NCBI GenBank assembly: GCA_946061355.1
Contig: CAMGRE010000027.1
Coordinates: forward strand, 1-16,780
DNA length: 16,780 nt
Source of the DNA: an uncultured bacterium
GTDB lineage: Bacteria > Bacillota > Clostridia > Lachnospirales > Lachnospiraceae
Reading direction: 5' to 3'
Below are positions 1 through 6,432 of the stretch, in pieces. Positions within the stretch are counted from its first letter, which is position 1. Each line of letters opens with the position of its first letter. The notes under the pieces are model-generated. The model had not been told where the DNA came from, did not search any database, and saw only the letters and a program-made list of their open reading frames with translations. Made by a program: the position numbers and the translations under genes.

Positions 1-159
1 CAGTGCCATTATCTGCATGAGCTTCGTACCATTGCAGGATGTGCCGCCTTTGCCGACTGAGACTGTGCTGCTGAGGCTCTTTATCAGCTTTACCATCAAT
101 GTGGCCGGACGGGCATGAATCCCCACCTCGTCCTTTATCACATAAGTAAACTCTACCAT
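1..159 (-). CDS. ptsH: HPr phosphocarrier protein, N-terminal 53 codons (runs off window)
   Basis: HPr relays phosphate from enzyme I to sugar-specific EIIA proteins of the phosphotransferase system in the cytoplasm. The 53 visible residues contain the HPr active-site motif GIHARPA with the phosphorylatable histidine at position 15, exactly where the family has it. The start ATG at 159 is preceded by a GGAGA ribosome binding site at about 171-176. The position of the regulatory Ser46 of Bacillus HPr is a lysine here (GTKLMQIM, Lys46), so classical HPr-kinase control through Ser46 cannot act on this copy. Some clostridial HPr proteins share this trait. It lies 37 bases downstream of the ptsI remnant in the same direction. 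The C-terminal ~35 residues are outside the window, so whether the gene is intact is unknown. Confidence 0.9.
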   Translation of the reverse strand, partial: MVEFTYVIKDEVGIHARPATLMVKLIKSLSSTVSVGKGGTSCNGTKLMQIMAL

Positions 160-196
160 TTATATATCACTCTCCGTAAATGCACCCATGAGATTA

Positions 197-909
197 TCAA
201 AGGCTGCGAACCTTCTCTTTTAAAAGAAGCAATTTCGGCGGTGCCACTGACAGACCATCGATTCCCATTGCCAGGAATTCCTCCGTAAGCGTAATATCTG
301 CTCCCAGCTCACCGCAGATAGCTACACTGACACCCCTTGCATGGGCATTTTCTGCCGTCATCCTTATCATCCGCAATACTGCCGGATGATGAGTGTCAAC
401 GAAATTTTCCAGATTTGGATTCTGTCTGTCGGTTGCCAGTGTATATTGGGTCAAATCATTTGTCCCGATACTGAAGAAATCCACTTCTTCTGCCAGCATA
501 TCGCTGATAATTACCGCTGCCGGAGTTTCTATCATAACGCCAACTCTTGGGCATCCTATATCTATTCCTTCACCCAGCAGCTCCTGTCGGCATTTTTCCA
601 ACATTGCCTTCGCTTCTCTCACTTCCCATAGAGAAGCAATCATCGGAAACATTACAGATACATTGCCATAAGCAGAAGCCCGTAGAATCGCCCGAAGCTG
701 GGTACGGAATATTTCCGGTCTGGTAAGGCATATACGAATAGCCCGACAGCCAAGAGCCGGATTACCCTCGTTGTCCATCTTCATATAGTCAAGCTGTTTA
801 TCGGCACCTATATCCAAAGTCCGGATGATTACCTCTTTTCCTTTCATACCCTCAGCCACAGCCTTATAAGCCGCAAACTGTTCTTCCTCTGTTGGATAAT
901 CATGGAATG
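197..909 (-). pseudogene. ptsI: PTS enzyme I, 5'-truncated remnant (C-terminal part only)
   Basis: Enzyme I takes phosphate from phosphoenolpyruvate and passes it to HPr. Only the C-terminal ~235 residues of the usual ~540-575 remain. Enzyme I similarity begins at a HDYPTEEEQF segment near base 900 and continues through RTLDIGADK, ALGCRAIRI, MIETPAA (PEP-site Glu), SIGTNDLTQYT and ICGELGAD with the active-site cysteine. The N-terminal HPr-binding domain with the phosphorylated histidine and the first part of the PEP barrel are absent, so phosphotransfer should be impossible. Upstream, the reading frame runs into gpsA sequence and has no normal start. The only in-frame candidates are a GTG at 859 and an ATG at 847 that overlaps the gpsA stop as ATGA. 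The C terminus looks complete. An alternative is that an assembly join removed the 5' half. Confidence 0.85.
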
Positions 910-1659
910 CATGCTGGCACAGGTCACAATCAGATCACCGATTCCCGACAGTCCGCTGAACGTCTCAGCCTTACCTCCCATTGCCGTACCGAGCCTCGCG
1001 ATCTCTGAGATGCCTCTGGTGATCAGCGCTGCCTTGGTGTTGTCCCCGTAACCGAGTCCGTCCGCAATACCGGCTGCCAGCGCAACCACATTCTTGAGCG
1101 CAGCACCAAGCTCAATTCCCAGCACATCCGGGCTGGTGTATACACGAAATACCGGGCTCATGAAGACATTCTGCACATACTCTGCCGTTTTCCTGGAATG
1201 CGCGCCGACAACAATCGTCGTCGGTATGCCTCTTCCCACTTCCTCCGCATGGGACGGTCCCGACAGCACCGCCACATCCGCCTGCCCAACCTCATCTTCG
1301 ATCACCTGGGAGAGTGTCATCAGTGTGCTCTCCTCAATTCCCTTTGCGACATTAACAATAATCTGATGATCTGCCACATAGCTCTTCATATTTGCCGCTG
1401 TACTCCTGACAAACGGCGACGGAACCGCCAGCACCAGAATATCTTTTCCCCTGACTGCAGACTCCAGATCAGCTGTGACTCCGATCTTCTCATCCAGCAC
1501 TACCCCCGGAAGTTTTTCCGCATTTTCTCTCTTTTCGGTTAAAAGAGTTACCTCCTCCTTAAGTGCTGACCAGATGGTCACCTGATGTCCGCTATTGTGA
1601 AGCAGCACTGACAGCGCCATTCCCCAGCTTCCTGCTCCGATCATTCCTATTTCAGCCAT
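844..1659 (-). CDS. gpsA: Glycerol-3-phosphate dehydrogenase, C-terminally truncated by join to ptsI
   Basis: GpsA reduces dihydroxyacetone phosphate to sn-glycerol-3-phosphate for phospholipid synthesis. The first ~252 residues are a good family match: dinucleotide-binding GAGSWG at 8-13, NVAKGIE (Lys106), LSGPSHAEEV, the catalytic lysine region ALKNV (Lys189), GDNTKAALITRG and GLSGIGDLIVTC. After SMHS the match stops. The family continues with the substrate-binding NRR segment and about 80 more residues, but here 19 unrelated residues follow, read from ptsI sequence in the wrong frame, then TGA at 844-846. The start ATG at 1659 has a strong AGGAGGAG site just upstream. plsY lies 73 bases upstream, so the two successive steps of phospholipid synthesis are neighbours. 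The encoded product very likely lacks activity. The join could be real or an assembly error. Confidence 0.88.
   Translation of the reverse strand: MAEIGMIGAGSWGMALSVLLHNSGHQVTIWSALKEEVTLLTEKRENAEKLPGVVLDEKIGVTADLESAVRGKDILVLAVPSPFVRSTAANMKSYVADHQIIVNVAKGIEESTLMTLSQVIEDEVGQADVAVLSGPSHAEEVGRGIPTTIVVGAHSRKTAEYVQNVFMSPVFRVYTSPDVLGIELGAALKNVVALAAGIADGLGYGDNTKAALITRGISEIARLGTAMGGKAETFSGLSGIGDLIVTCASMHSMIIQQRKNSLRLIRLWLRV
903..915. other. Junction between gpsA and ptsI sequence
   Basis: Read on the minus strand, gpsA identity ends at codons for SMHS (AGCATGCATTCC) and ptsI identity begins at FHDYP in a different frame, reading the same bases. The shared bases GCATTCC could be a microhomology at a deletion endpoint or an overlap on which an assembler joined two contigs. 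No transposase, inverted repeat or target duplication is visible here. Confidence 0.75.
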
Positions 1660-1732
1660 TTTTCTCCTCCTGTCATCATTTTTAGTATCTTATGGCCTTC
1701 TCGATATACATTATGTAAACCATTATTCTATT

Positions 1733-2380
1733 CTACTGCTCACTCTTTTTTGTCAGATACGTACGTCTCTCTTCACCCTTCAAAAGACGCACAATATTCG
1801 CCCTGTGCTTCCAGTATGCCATGACGGTAAGGAAAGCCGCGATCGCATACATCTCAAACAGATACGCCTGACTCATGTGGAACACGCCATACTGTCCCAG
1901 CACTACCAGTTCGATCATAAATCCAGCATAGACCAGAAGGGATCCCAGTGACACATAGTGTGTGGTCAGGAAAGCGCCGAAAAACAGGATCACGCCCATC
2001 GGAATAAATGCCGGATGAAGGGACAAGACAAGGCCTGCCGTACAGGCAATCCCCTTTCCTCCCTTGAAATTCATGTAAAACGGGAAGTCGTGTCCGAGGA
2101 TCACACCCGCAGCCGCATACATCATCAGCAGATACATCATATCGGGATGGCTCTGGCCAAACACCAGTCTGGCAGCACAGACGCCGATCACACATTTCAG
2201 CACATCTCCCGCAAATACGATCAGTCCGGCTTTTGTTCCGAGAACGCGCAGTGTGTTCGTCGTCCCGGCATTACCGCTGCCATACTGTCTGATATCGATC
2301 CCGTGTGCCTTTCCGTAAAAATACGCCGTCTGAAAATTTCCCAGCAAATACCCAACCACAAGACATATGATCCGTTCCAT
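1733..2380 (-). CDS. plsY: Glycerol-3-phosphate acyltransferase PlsY
   Basis: PlsY is an integral membrane enzyme that transfers an acyl group from acyl-phosphate to the sn-1 position of glycerol-3-phosphate, the first committed step of phospholipid synthesis in most Gram-positives. All three family motifs are present: GSGNAGTTN at 34-42, GHDFPFYMNFKGGKG at 96-110, and HRANIVRLLKGEE near 192-204. Several hydrophobic segments (roughly 1-20, 52-74, 83-100, 112-138, 140-162, 173-190) agree with the multi-pass fold. At 215 residues it is of normal length. Its ATG directly follows the der stop codon (TAAATG), and its AAGGAGAA binding site lies inside the end of der, which suggests translational coupling. 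It appears intact. Confidence 0.97.
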   Translation of the reverse strand: MERIICLVVGYLLGNFQTAYFYGKAHGIDIRQYGSGNAGTTNTLRVLGTKAGLIVFAGDVLKCVIGVCAARLVFGQSHPDMMYLLMMYAAAGVILGHDFPFYMNFKGGKGIACTAGLVLSLHPAFIPMGVILFFGAFLTTHYVSLGSLLVYAGFMIELVVLGQYGVFHMSQAYLFEMYAIAAFLTVMAYWKHRANIVRLLKGEERRTYLTKKSEQ

Positions 2381-3715
2381 TTAATTCTCCTTCCTTTCCC
2401 GTATGATAAATTTGAGAGAAGTTCCCCGGAAGCCAAAAGCCTCCCTTATCTTATTCTCGATATACCGCGTATATGAAAAATGCATCAGTTCCTTATCATT
2501 TACAAAGATGACAAAGGTCGGCGGCTTCACCGCCACCTGCGTGATATAGTAAAGTTTCAGACGCTTGCCTTTATCGGACGGCGGCTGCTGCAGCGCTACC
2601 GCTTCCGTCATGATCTCATTCAGCACACCCGTCGCCACACGCAGGGAATGATTCTCGATTACCATATCGATCAGGTCAAACAGTTTCGGCAGACGCTGTC
2701 CCGTCACGGCGGAGATAAAGATCAGTTCTGCATAGGGCATATAGGAGAGCACCTCCCGCACCCTGTCCGTGAATTTATAGATGGTCTTGTCATCCTTTTC
2801 CACCAGATCCCATTTATTCACCGCAATGATCACACCTTTGCCGCGCTCATGGGCGATCCCTGCGATCTTGGCATCCTGTTCCGTGACTCCCTCGACCGCA
2901 TCGATCACCAGCACCACGACATCTGCGCGCTCCACGGCACTGACGGTGCGCACGATCATATAGCGCTCCAGTTCTTCCTTAATCTTGTTCTTGCGGCGCA
3001 GTCCGGCAGTATCGATAAACACATACTCTCTTCCGTTATGCACCACCTCCGTATCAACGGCATCTCTGGTGGTTCCGGCAATATCCGAAACGATCACACG
3101 GTTTTCTCCGATCAGACGGTTTACAATGGAAGATTTCCCAACATTCGGCTTGCCCACGATGGCAATCTTCGGTCTCTCATCTTCCTCCTCATCCCCCGCA
3201 TCCTCCGGGAAATACGTGATCACCTGATCCAGCATATCTCCGATGCCAAGCCTGTTGGCTGCGGAGATCGCAACCGGATCTCCAATCCCCAGATTATAAA
3301 ACTCATACACATCCGCCATATATTTCTGGAAATCATCTACTTTATTTACTACAAGAACAACCGGCTTATGCGATCTGCGCAGCATATCCGCCACCTTGGA
3401 ATCCGCATCCTGAAGTCCCTGCCGCACATCTGTCATAAACAGGATCACGTCTGCCGTATCCATGGCAATCTGCGCCTGATCACGCATCTGCGACAAAATC
3501 ACGTCACTGCTGTCCGGTTCGATTCCTCCGGTATCGATCAGGGTAAATGATTTGTCCAGCCATGTGACATCCGCATAGATCCTGTCTCTTGTCACACCCG
3601 GTGTATCCTTCACGATAGATATCATCTCTCCGGCCAATGCGTTGAACAGCGTTGATTTCCCGACATTCGGTCTTCCCACGACTGCCACGATCGGCTTTCC
3701 TCTTTTTTTACTCAT
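2381..3715 (-). CDS. der: Ribosome assembly GTPase Der (EngA)
   Basis: Der is an essential double-GTPase that helps the 50S ribosomal subunit mature. Two complete G domains are visible. The first has GRPNVGKS at 14-21, DTPGVTRD, DTGG at 61-64, NKVD at 124-127 and SAA at 151-153. The second has GKPNVGKS at 188-195, DIAGTTRD, DTAG at 235-238, NKWD at 300-303 and SAVTG at 335-339. An acidic linker at about 171-180 joins the domains, and a KH-like C-terminal domain follows from about 352. The 444-residue length is typical. The ATG overlaps the stop of the upstream DUF512 gene by 8 bases, with a GGAGGAG site at about 3720-3728. plsY follows with no gap. Confidence 0.98.
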   Translation of the reverse strand: MSKKRGKPIVAVVGRPNVGKSTLFNALAGEMISIVKDTPGVTRDRIYADVTWLDKSFTLIDTGGIEPDSSDVILSQMRDQAQIAMDTADVILFMTDVRQGLQDADSKVADMLRRSHKPVVLVVNKVDDFQKYMADVYEFYNLGIGDPVAISAANRLGIGDMLDQVITYFPEDAGDEEEDERPKIAIVGKPNVGKSSIVNRLIGENRVIVSDIAGTTRDAVDTEVVHNGREYVFIDTAGLRRKNKIKEELERYMIVRTVSAVERADVVVLVIDAVEGVTEQDAKIAGIAHERGKGVIIAVNKWDLVEKDDKTIYKFTDRVREVLSYMPYAELIFISAVTGQRLPKLFDLIDMVIENHSLRVATGVLNEIMTEAVALQQPPSDKGKRLKLYYITQVAVKPPTFVIFVNDKELMHFSYTRYIENKIREAFGFRGTSLKFIIRERKEN

Positions 3716-5066
3716 TATATTCTCCTCCGGTTTGTATTCCCATCAGATTCCGGGTCAGGTCATACCCGCTTGATTTTACAATATTTACAGGTACTTGTAA
3801 AGCGTCGGAAAGCTCCGTCACCGTCATATCATCCAGGAATACCTCCTCCCCGCTTCGCAGCACATTCTGCGGAAGCAGCAGCGCTTCTCCCAGTTCCTTT
3901 CCGGATAACTGTGCCCTGATATCCTGTCCGGTGAGCAGTCCGGACACCGTGATCCGCTCCCCAAAAAAGTCATTGCGAATCGGGTAAACATGCACCTTTA
4001 ACCCCGGCTGCAAATGCATGAGCTGATCTGTGATCTGCCTGATATAAGGATACGCAAGCAGCCCCGTCGCAACGGAAACCTCACGTTCCCGCTCCAGACA
4101 ATACTGCTGCTCCTCAAGCTTCTGAATGGCTTCCTTTACTTCCTCCTGCAGAAGTCTCAGCATTCCAACACCGTTTTCCAGCTGCAGATAACCGTCATAG
4201 CGTTCCGCCTCCGGCATGGGAAGTCCGGCCAGAGCATACCACTCGTCACTCGCATGGACAAAATGAAGTCCGTGCTCTCTGTACAGCTTCTCCTGCCAGC
4301 CATGGATCACAGAGAGGACCTCAACCGCATCCTCCTTCGTGAAAGGCTTAAGCGGATACAATCCCTCCCGGTACTTGGACAGACCGACCGGCACCACCGA
4401 TACACTCTCAAGCTGTGGAATATAACGCGTCAGATCGCTTATGCTGCGCTCCAGCTCAACTCCGTCATTGACTCCCTTGCACAGGACGATCTGTCCATTC
4501 ATCGTAATGCCGGCCTGATAGAGCGTGTCCACTTTTTTGAGTGCCTCCCCGGCAAAGCGATTGTTTAACATCCTGCATCTGAGTTCCGGGTTCGTTGTCT
4601 GAAAAGAGATATTAATCGGTGACAGATGATATTTGATAATGCGCTCAATATCATGCTCCGACATGTTTGTGAGCGTCACATAATTTCCCTGCAGAAAGGA
4701 AAGTCTGGAATCATCATCTTTAAAATACAAGGTATCCCGCATTCCTTTCGGCATCTGGTCGATGAAACAAAAAATACATTTGTTATGGCACGAACGGTAA
4801 TCATCCATGAGACCATTCTCAAACTCAATGCCGAGGTCTTCCTCATAGTCCTTGTCAATCTGAAGCAGCCACTCCTCCCCGGAAGGTTTTCTGAGCAAAA
4901 CTTCGATATACTCATCCTGTATATCATATTGGTAATCAAAAATATCCTCAATCTCTTCCCCGTTTATCGAAAGCAGGAGATCTCCGGGCTCCATGCCCAT
5001 CTCTTCCCCGATTCCACCGGGTTCCACCTTGCTGATCCGGTGTCCTTTTCCCGTCTTTTTTTCCAT
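3708..5066 (-). CDS. DUF512 protein: PDZ domain plus radical-SAM-like iron-sulfur core
   Basis: This is a conserved protein of unknown reaction. Residues ~8-70 form a PDZ-like domain (GGIGEEMGMEPGDLLLSINGEE). Residues 93-100 carry CHNKCIFC, a CxxxCxxC cysteine triad like that ligating the 4Fe-4S cluster of radical SAM enzymes. DUF512 similarity follows (SPINISFQTTNPELRCRML; VPVGLSKYREGLYPLKPF) to the C terminus at residue 452. No signal peptide is seen, so it should be cytoplasmic. The start ATG at 5066 has AAAGGAG and GAGG sites upstream. It is the first gene of a probable DUF512-der-plsY-gpsA operon and overlaps der by 8 bases, hinting at a link with ribosome or translation biology; that link is inference. 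Family placement rests on recognised motifs. Confidence 0.9.
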   Translation of the reverse strand: MEKKTGKGHRISKVEPGGIGEEMGMEPGDLLLSINGEEIEDIFDYQYDIQDEYIEVLLRKPSGEEWLLQIDKDYEEDLGIEFENGLMDDYRSCHNKCIFCFIDQMPKGMRDTLYFKDDDSRLSFLQGNYVTLTNMSEHDIERIIKYHLSPINISFQTTNPELRCRMLNNRFAGEALKKVDTLYQAGITMNGQIVLCKGVNDGVELERSISDLTRYIPQLESVSVVPVGLSKYREGLYPLKPFTKEDAVEVLSVIHGWQEKLYREHGLHFVHASDEWYALAGLPMPEAERYDGYLQLENGVGMLRLLQEEVKEAIQKLEEQQYCLEREREVSVATGLLAYPYIRQITDQLMHLQPGLKVHVYPIRNDFFGERITVSGLLTGQDIRAQLSGKELGEALLLPQNVLRSGEEVFLDDMTVTELSDALQVPVNIVKSSGYDLTRNLMGIQTGGEYNE

Positions 5067-5092
5067 ATCCTCAAAAGCTCCTTTGTCCTTCC

Positions 5093-5121
5093 ATTCTACT
5101 AGAATTTTCTTGACGTGTCAC
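5093..5121 (-). promoter_or_regulatory. Predicted sigma-A promoter for DUF512-der-plsY
   Basis: On the minus strand GTGACA (5121-5116) and TAGAAT (5098-5093) are separated by 17 bases, each matching 5 of 6 consensus bases. Transcription would start near 5086, about 20 bases before the DUF512 ATG. Confidence 0.6.
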
Positions 5122-5138
5122 TAACATAATGATATAAA
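5110..5138 (+). promoter_or_regulatory. Predicted sigma-A promoter for prs
   Basis: TTGACG (5110-5115) and TATAAA (5133-5138) are separated by exactly 17 bases, each matching 5 of 6 consensus bases. The start would be near 5145, leaving a leader of about 50 bases. Its -35 box abuts the -35 box of the divergent DUF512 promoter. Confidence 0.65.
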
Positions 5139-5196
5139 TTTATTGACAAAACACCATTACTATTCCTTGTTTTCCAGGTTTTCACAGGAGGGAATT

Positions 5197-6384
5197 ATGC
5201 CTGACGTCCAAATACTGGAGTCTGCCCTGCCGGTAGCTCCCCTGAAACTCATTGCCATGAAATCTGCAGAAAAGCTTGGCCGCAGAGTAAATGAATATCT
5301 TGTAGATTTCCGTAAAAATATTCATCATTCCCTAAAAAACGATCCCGCTTTCCGCGGGTATGCGGAAGACAGTTTTCTGTGTGATGTGGAATGTCCCCGT
5401 TTCGGAACCGGGGAAGGAAAAGGGATCTTTTATGAAAGTATCCGCGGAAAAGACCTATTTATACTTGTGGATGTATGCAATCACAGCCTCACTTACCGCG
5501 TCAACGGTTTTACCAACCATATGTCTCCCGATGATCACTATCAGGATCTGAAACGTGTCATTGCCGCAGCTATGGGAAAGGCTCACAGGATCAATGTGAT
5601 CATGCCCTTTCTGTATGAAGGCAGACAGCATAAACGTTCTACCAGGGAATCTCTGGACTGCGCGTTTGCGCTTGAGGAACTCAATGCAATGGGTGTAGAC
5701 AATTTTATCACCTTTGATGCCCATGACCCAAGAGTCCAGAATGCAGTTCCCCTTGCCGGCTTTGACAATTTCACGGCACACTATCAATTCTTACGTGCCA
5801 TTCTCCGCAACGTTCCCGATCTTCTGATCGACAAGGAGCATACTCTCGTGATCAGCCCGGACGAAGGAGCACTCAGCAGGGCAGTTTATTTTGCCGGCGT
5901 ACTCGGCGTTGATACCGGAATGTTCTATAAGCGCCGTGACTATTCCACGATCATAAACGGCAAAAACCCTATTGTGGCTCATGAATTCCTGGGAGACAAT
6001 GTTGACGGCAAAGATGTGTTCATCATCGACGACATGATCTCCTCCGGAGAAAGCATCCTGGATACTGCCAGACAATTAAAATCCATGAACGCAAAACGCG
6101 TATTCTTATGTGCCACCTTCGGGCTGTTTACAAACGGTCTTGCTTCTTTTGACAAAGCATATGAACAATGTGTGTTTGACCGTATCATCTGCACAAACCT
6201 GTGCTATCTGCCTCCGGAGATCCGGCAGAGGCCCTATTTCCTGGAAGCGGACATGAGCAAATTTCTGGCATCGATCATTGATTTTACCAATCATGACAGC
6301 TCGCTCGGCAATGTGCTCACACCTACCGAAAAGATCCATAAGATCCTGGATCTCTATAACCAGCGGGAGGATCCCGATATCTGA
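5197..6384 (+). CDS. prs: Ribose-phosphate pyrophosphokinase (PRPP synthetase), long form
   Basis: The enzyme makes phosphoribosyl pyrophosphate from ribose-5-phosphate and ATP for purine, pyrimidine, histidine and NAD synthesis. Family landmarks are the PFLYEGRQHKRS segment at about 137-148 (counterpart of the ATP-loop YARQDRK), FDAHDPRVQNAVP at 173-185 (counterpart of the LHA.QIQGFF region), SPDEGALSRA, YKRRDY at 244-249 (catalytic KRR) and the PRPP-binding loop IIDDMISSGES at 276-286. At 395 residues it is about 80 longer than the classical ~315, mostly through N-terminal additions. Its PRPP loop departs from the usual DDIIDTAGT. The ATG at 5197 is chosen because AGGAGGG lies at 5186-5192; an upstream in-frame TTG at 5143 would fall near the transcription start. 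It is the only plus-strand gene and ends at a hairpin terminator. Confidence 0.92.
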   Translation: MPDVQILESALPVAPLKLIAMKSAEKLGRRVNEYLVDFRKNIHHSLKNDPAFRGYAEDSFLCDVECPRFGTGEGKGIFYESIRGKDLFILVDVCNHSLTYRVNGFTNHMSPDDHYQDLKRVIAAAMGKAHRINVIMPFLYEGRQHKRSTRESLDCAFALEELNAMGVDNFITFDAHDPRVQNAVPLAGFDNFTAHYQFLRAILRNVPDLLIDKEHTLVISPDEGALSRAVYFAGVLGVDTGMFYKRRDYSTIINGKNPIVAHEFLGDNVDGKDVFIIDDMISSGESILDTARQLKSMNAKRVFLCATFGLFTNGLASFDKAYEQCVFDRIICTNLCYLPPEIRQRPYFLEADMSKFLASIIDFTNHDSSLGNVLTPTEKIHKILDLYNQREDPDI

Positions 6385-6404
6385 ACAAGCTGACATCACT
6401 CTAA

Positions 6405-6432
6405 AAAAAGACCCTTTTACAAGGGTCTTTTT
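6405..6432. terminator. Bidirectional Rho-independent terminator between prs and the GGDEF gene
   Basis: A perfect 12-bp stem (AAAAAGACCCTT paired with AAGGGTCTTTTT) encloses a 4-base loop. It begins 20 bases after the prs stop and ends in a T run for plus-strand transcripts. On the minus strand the loop reads GTAA and contains the stop codon of the convergent gene, and the first arm encodes its final residues, so one hairpin can serve both transcripts. Confidence 0.9.

Noticed and set aside
160..196. Possible regulatory element between ptsI and ptsH
   Set aside because: Only a ribosome binding site is visible in the 37 bases; no hairpin or promoter could be supported.
2480..3550. 356-codon open frame on the plus strand opposite der
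   Set aside because: It is antisense to a clear der gene, rich in His, Arg and Ile as expected from reverse-complemented codons, has no recognisable domain and no convincing ribosome site.
5143..5196. TTG start extending prs by 18 residues
   Set aside because: TTG at 5143 lies at the predicted transcription start, the extra residues are not family-like, and a strong AGGAGGG site precedes the ATG at 5197.
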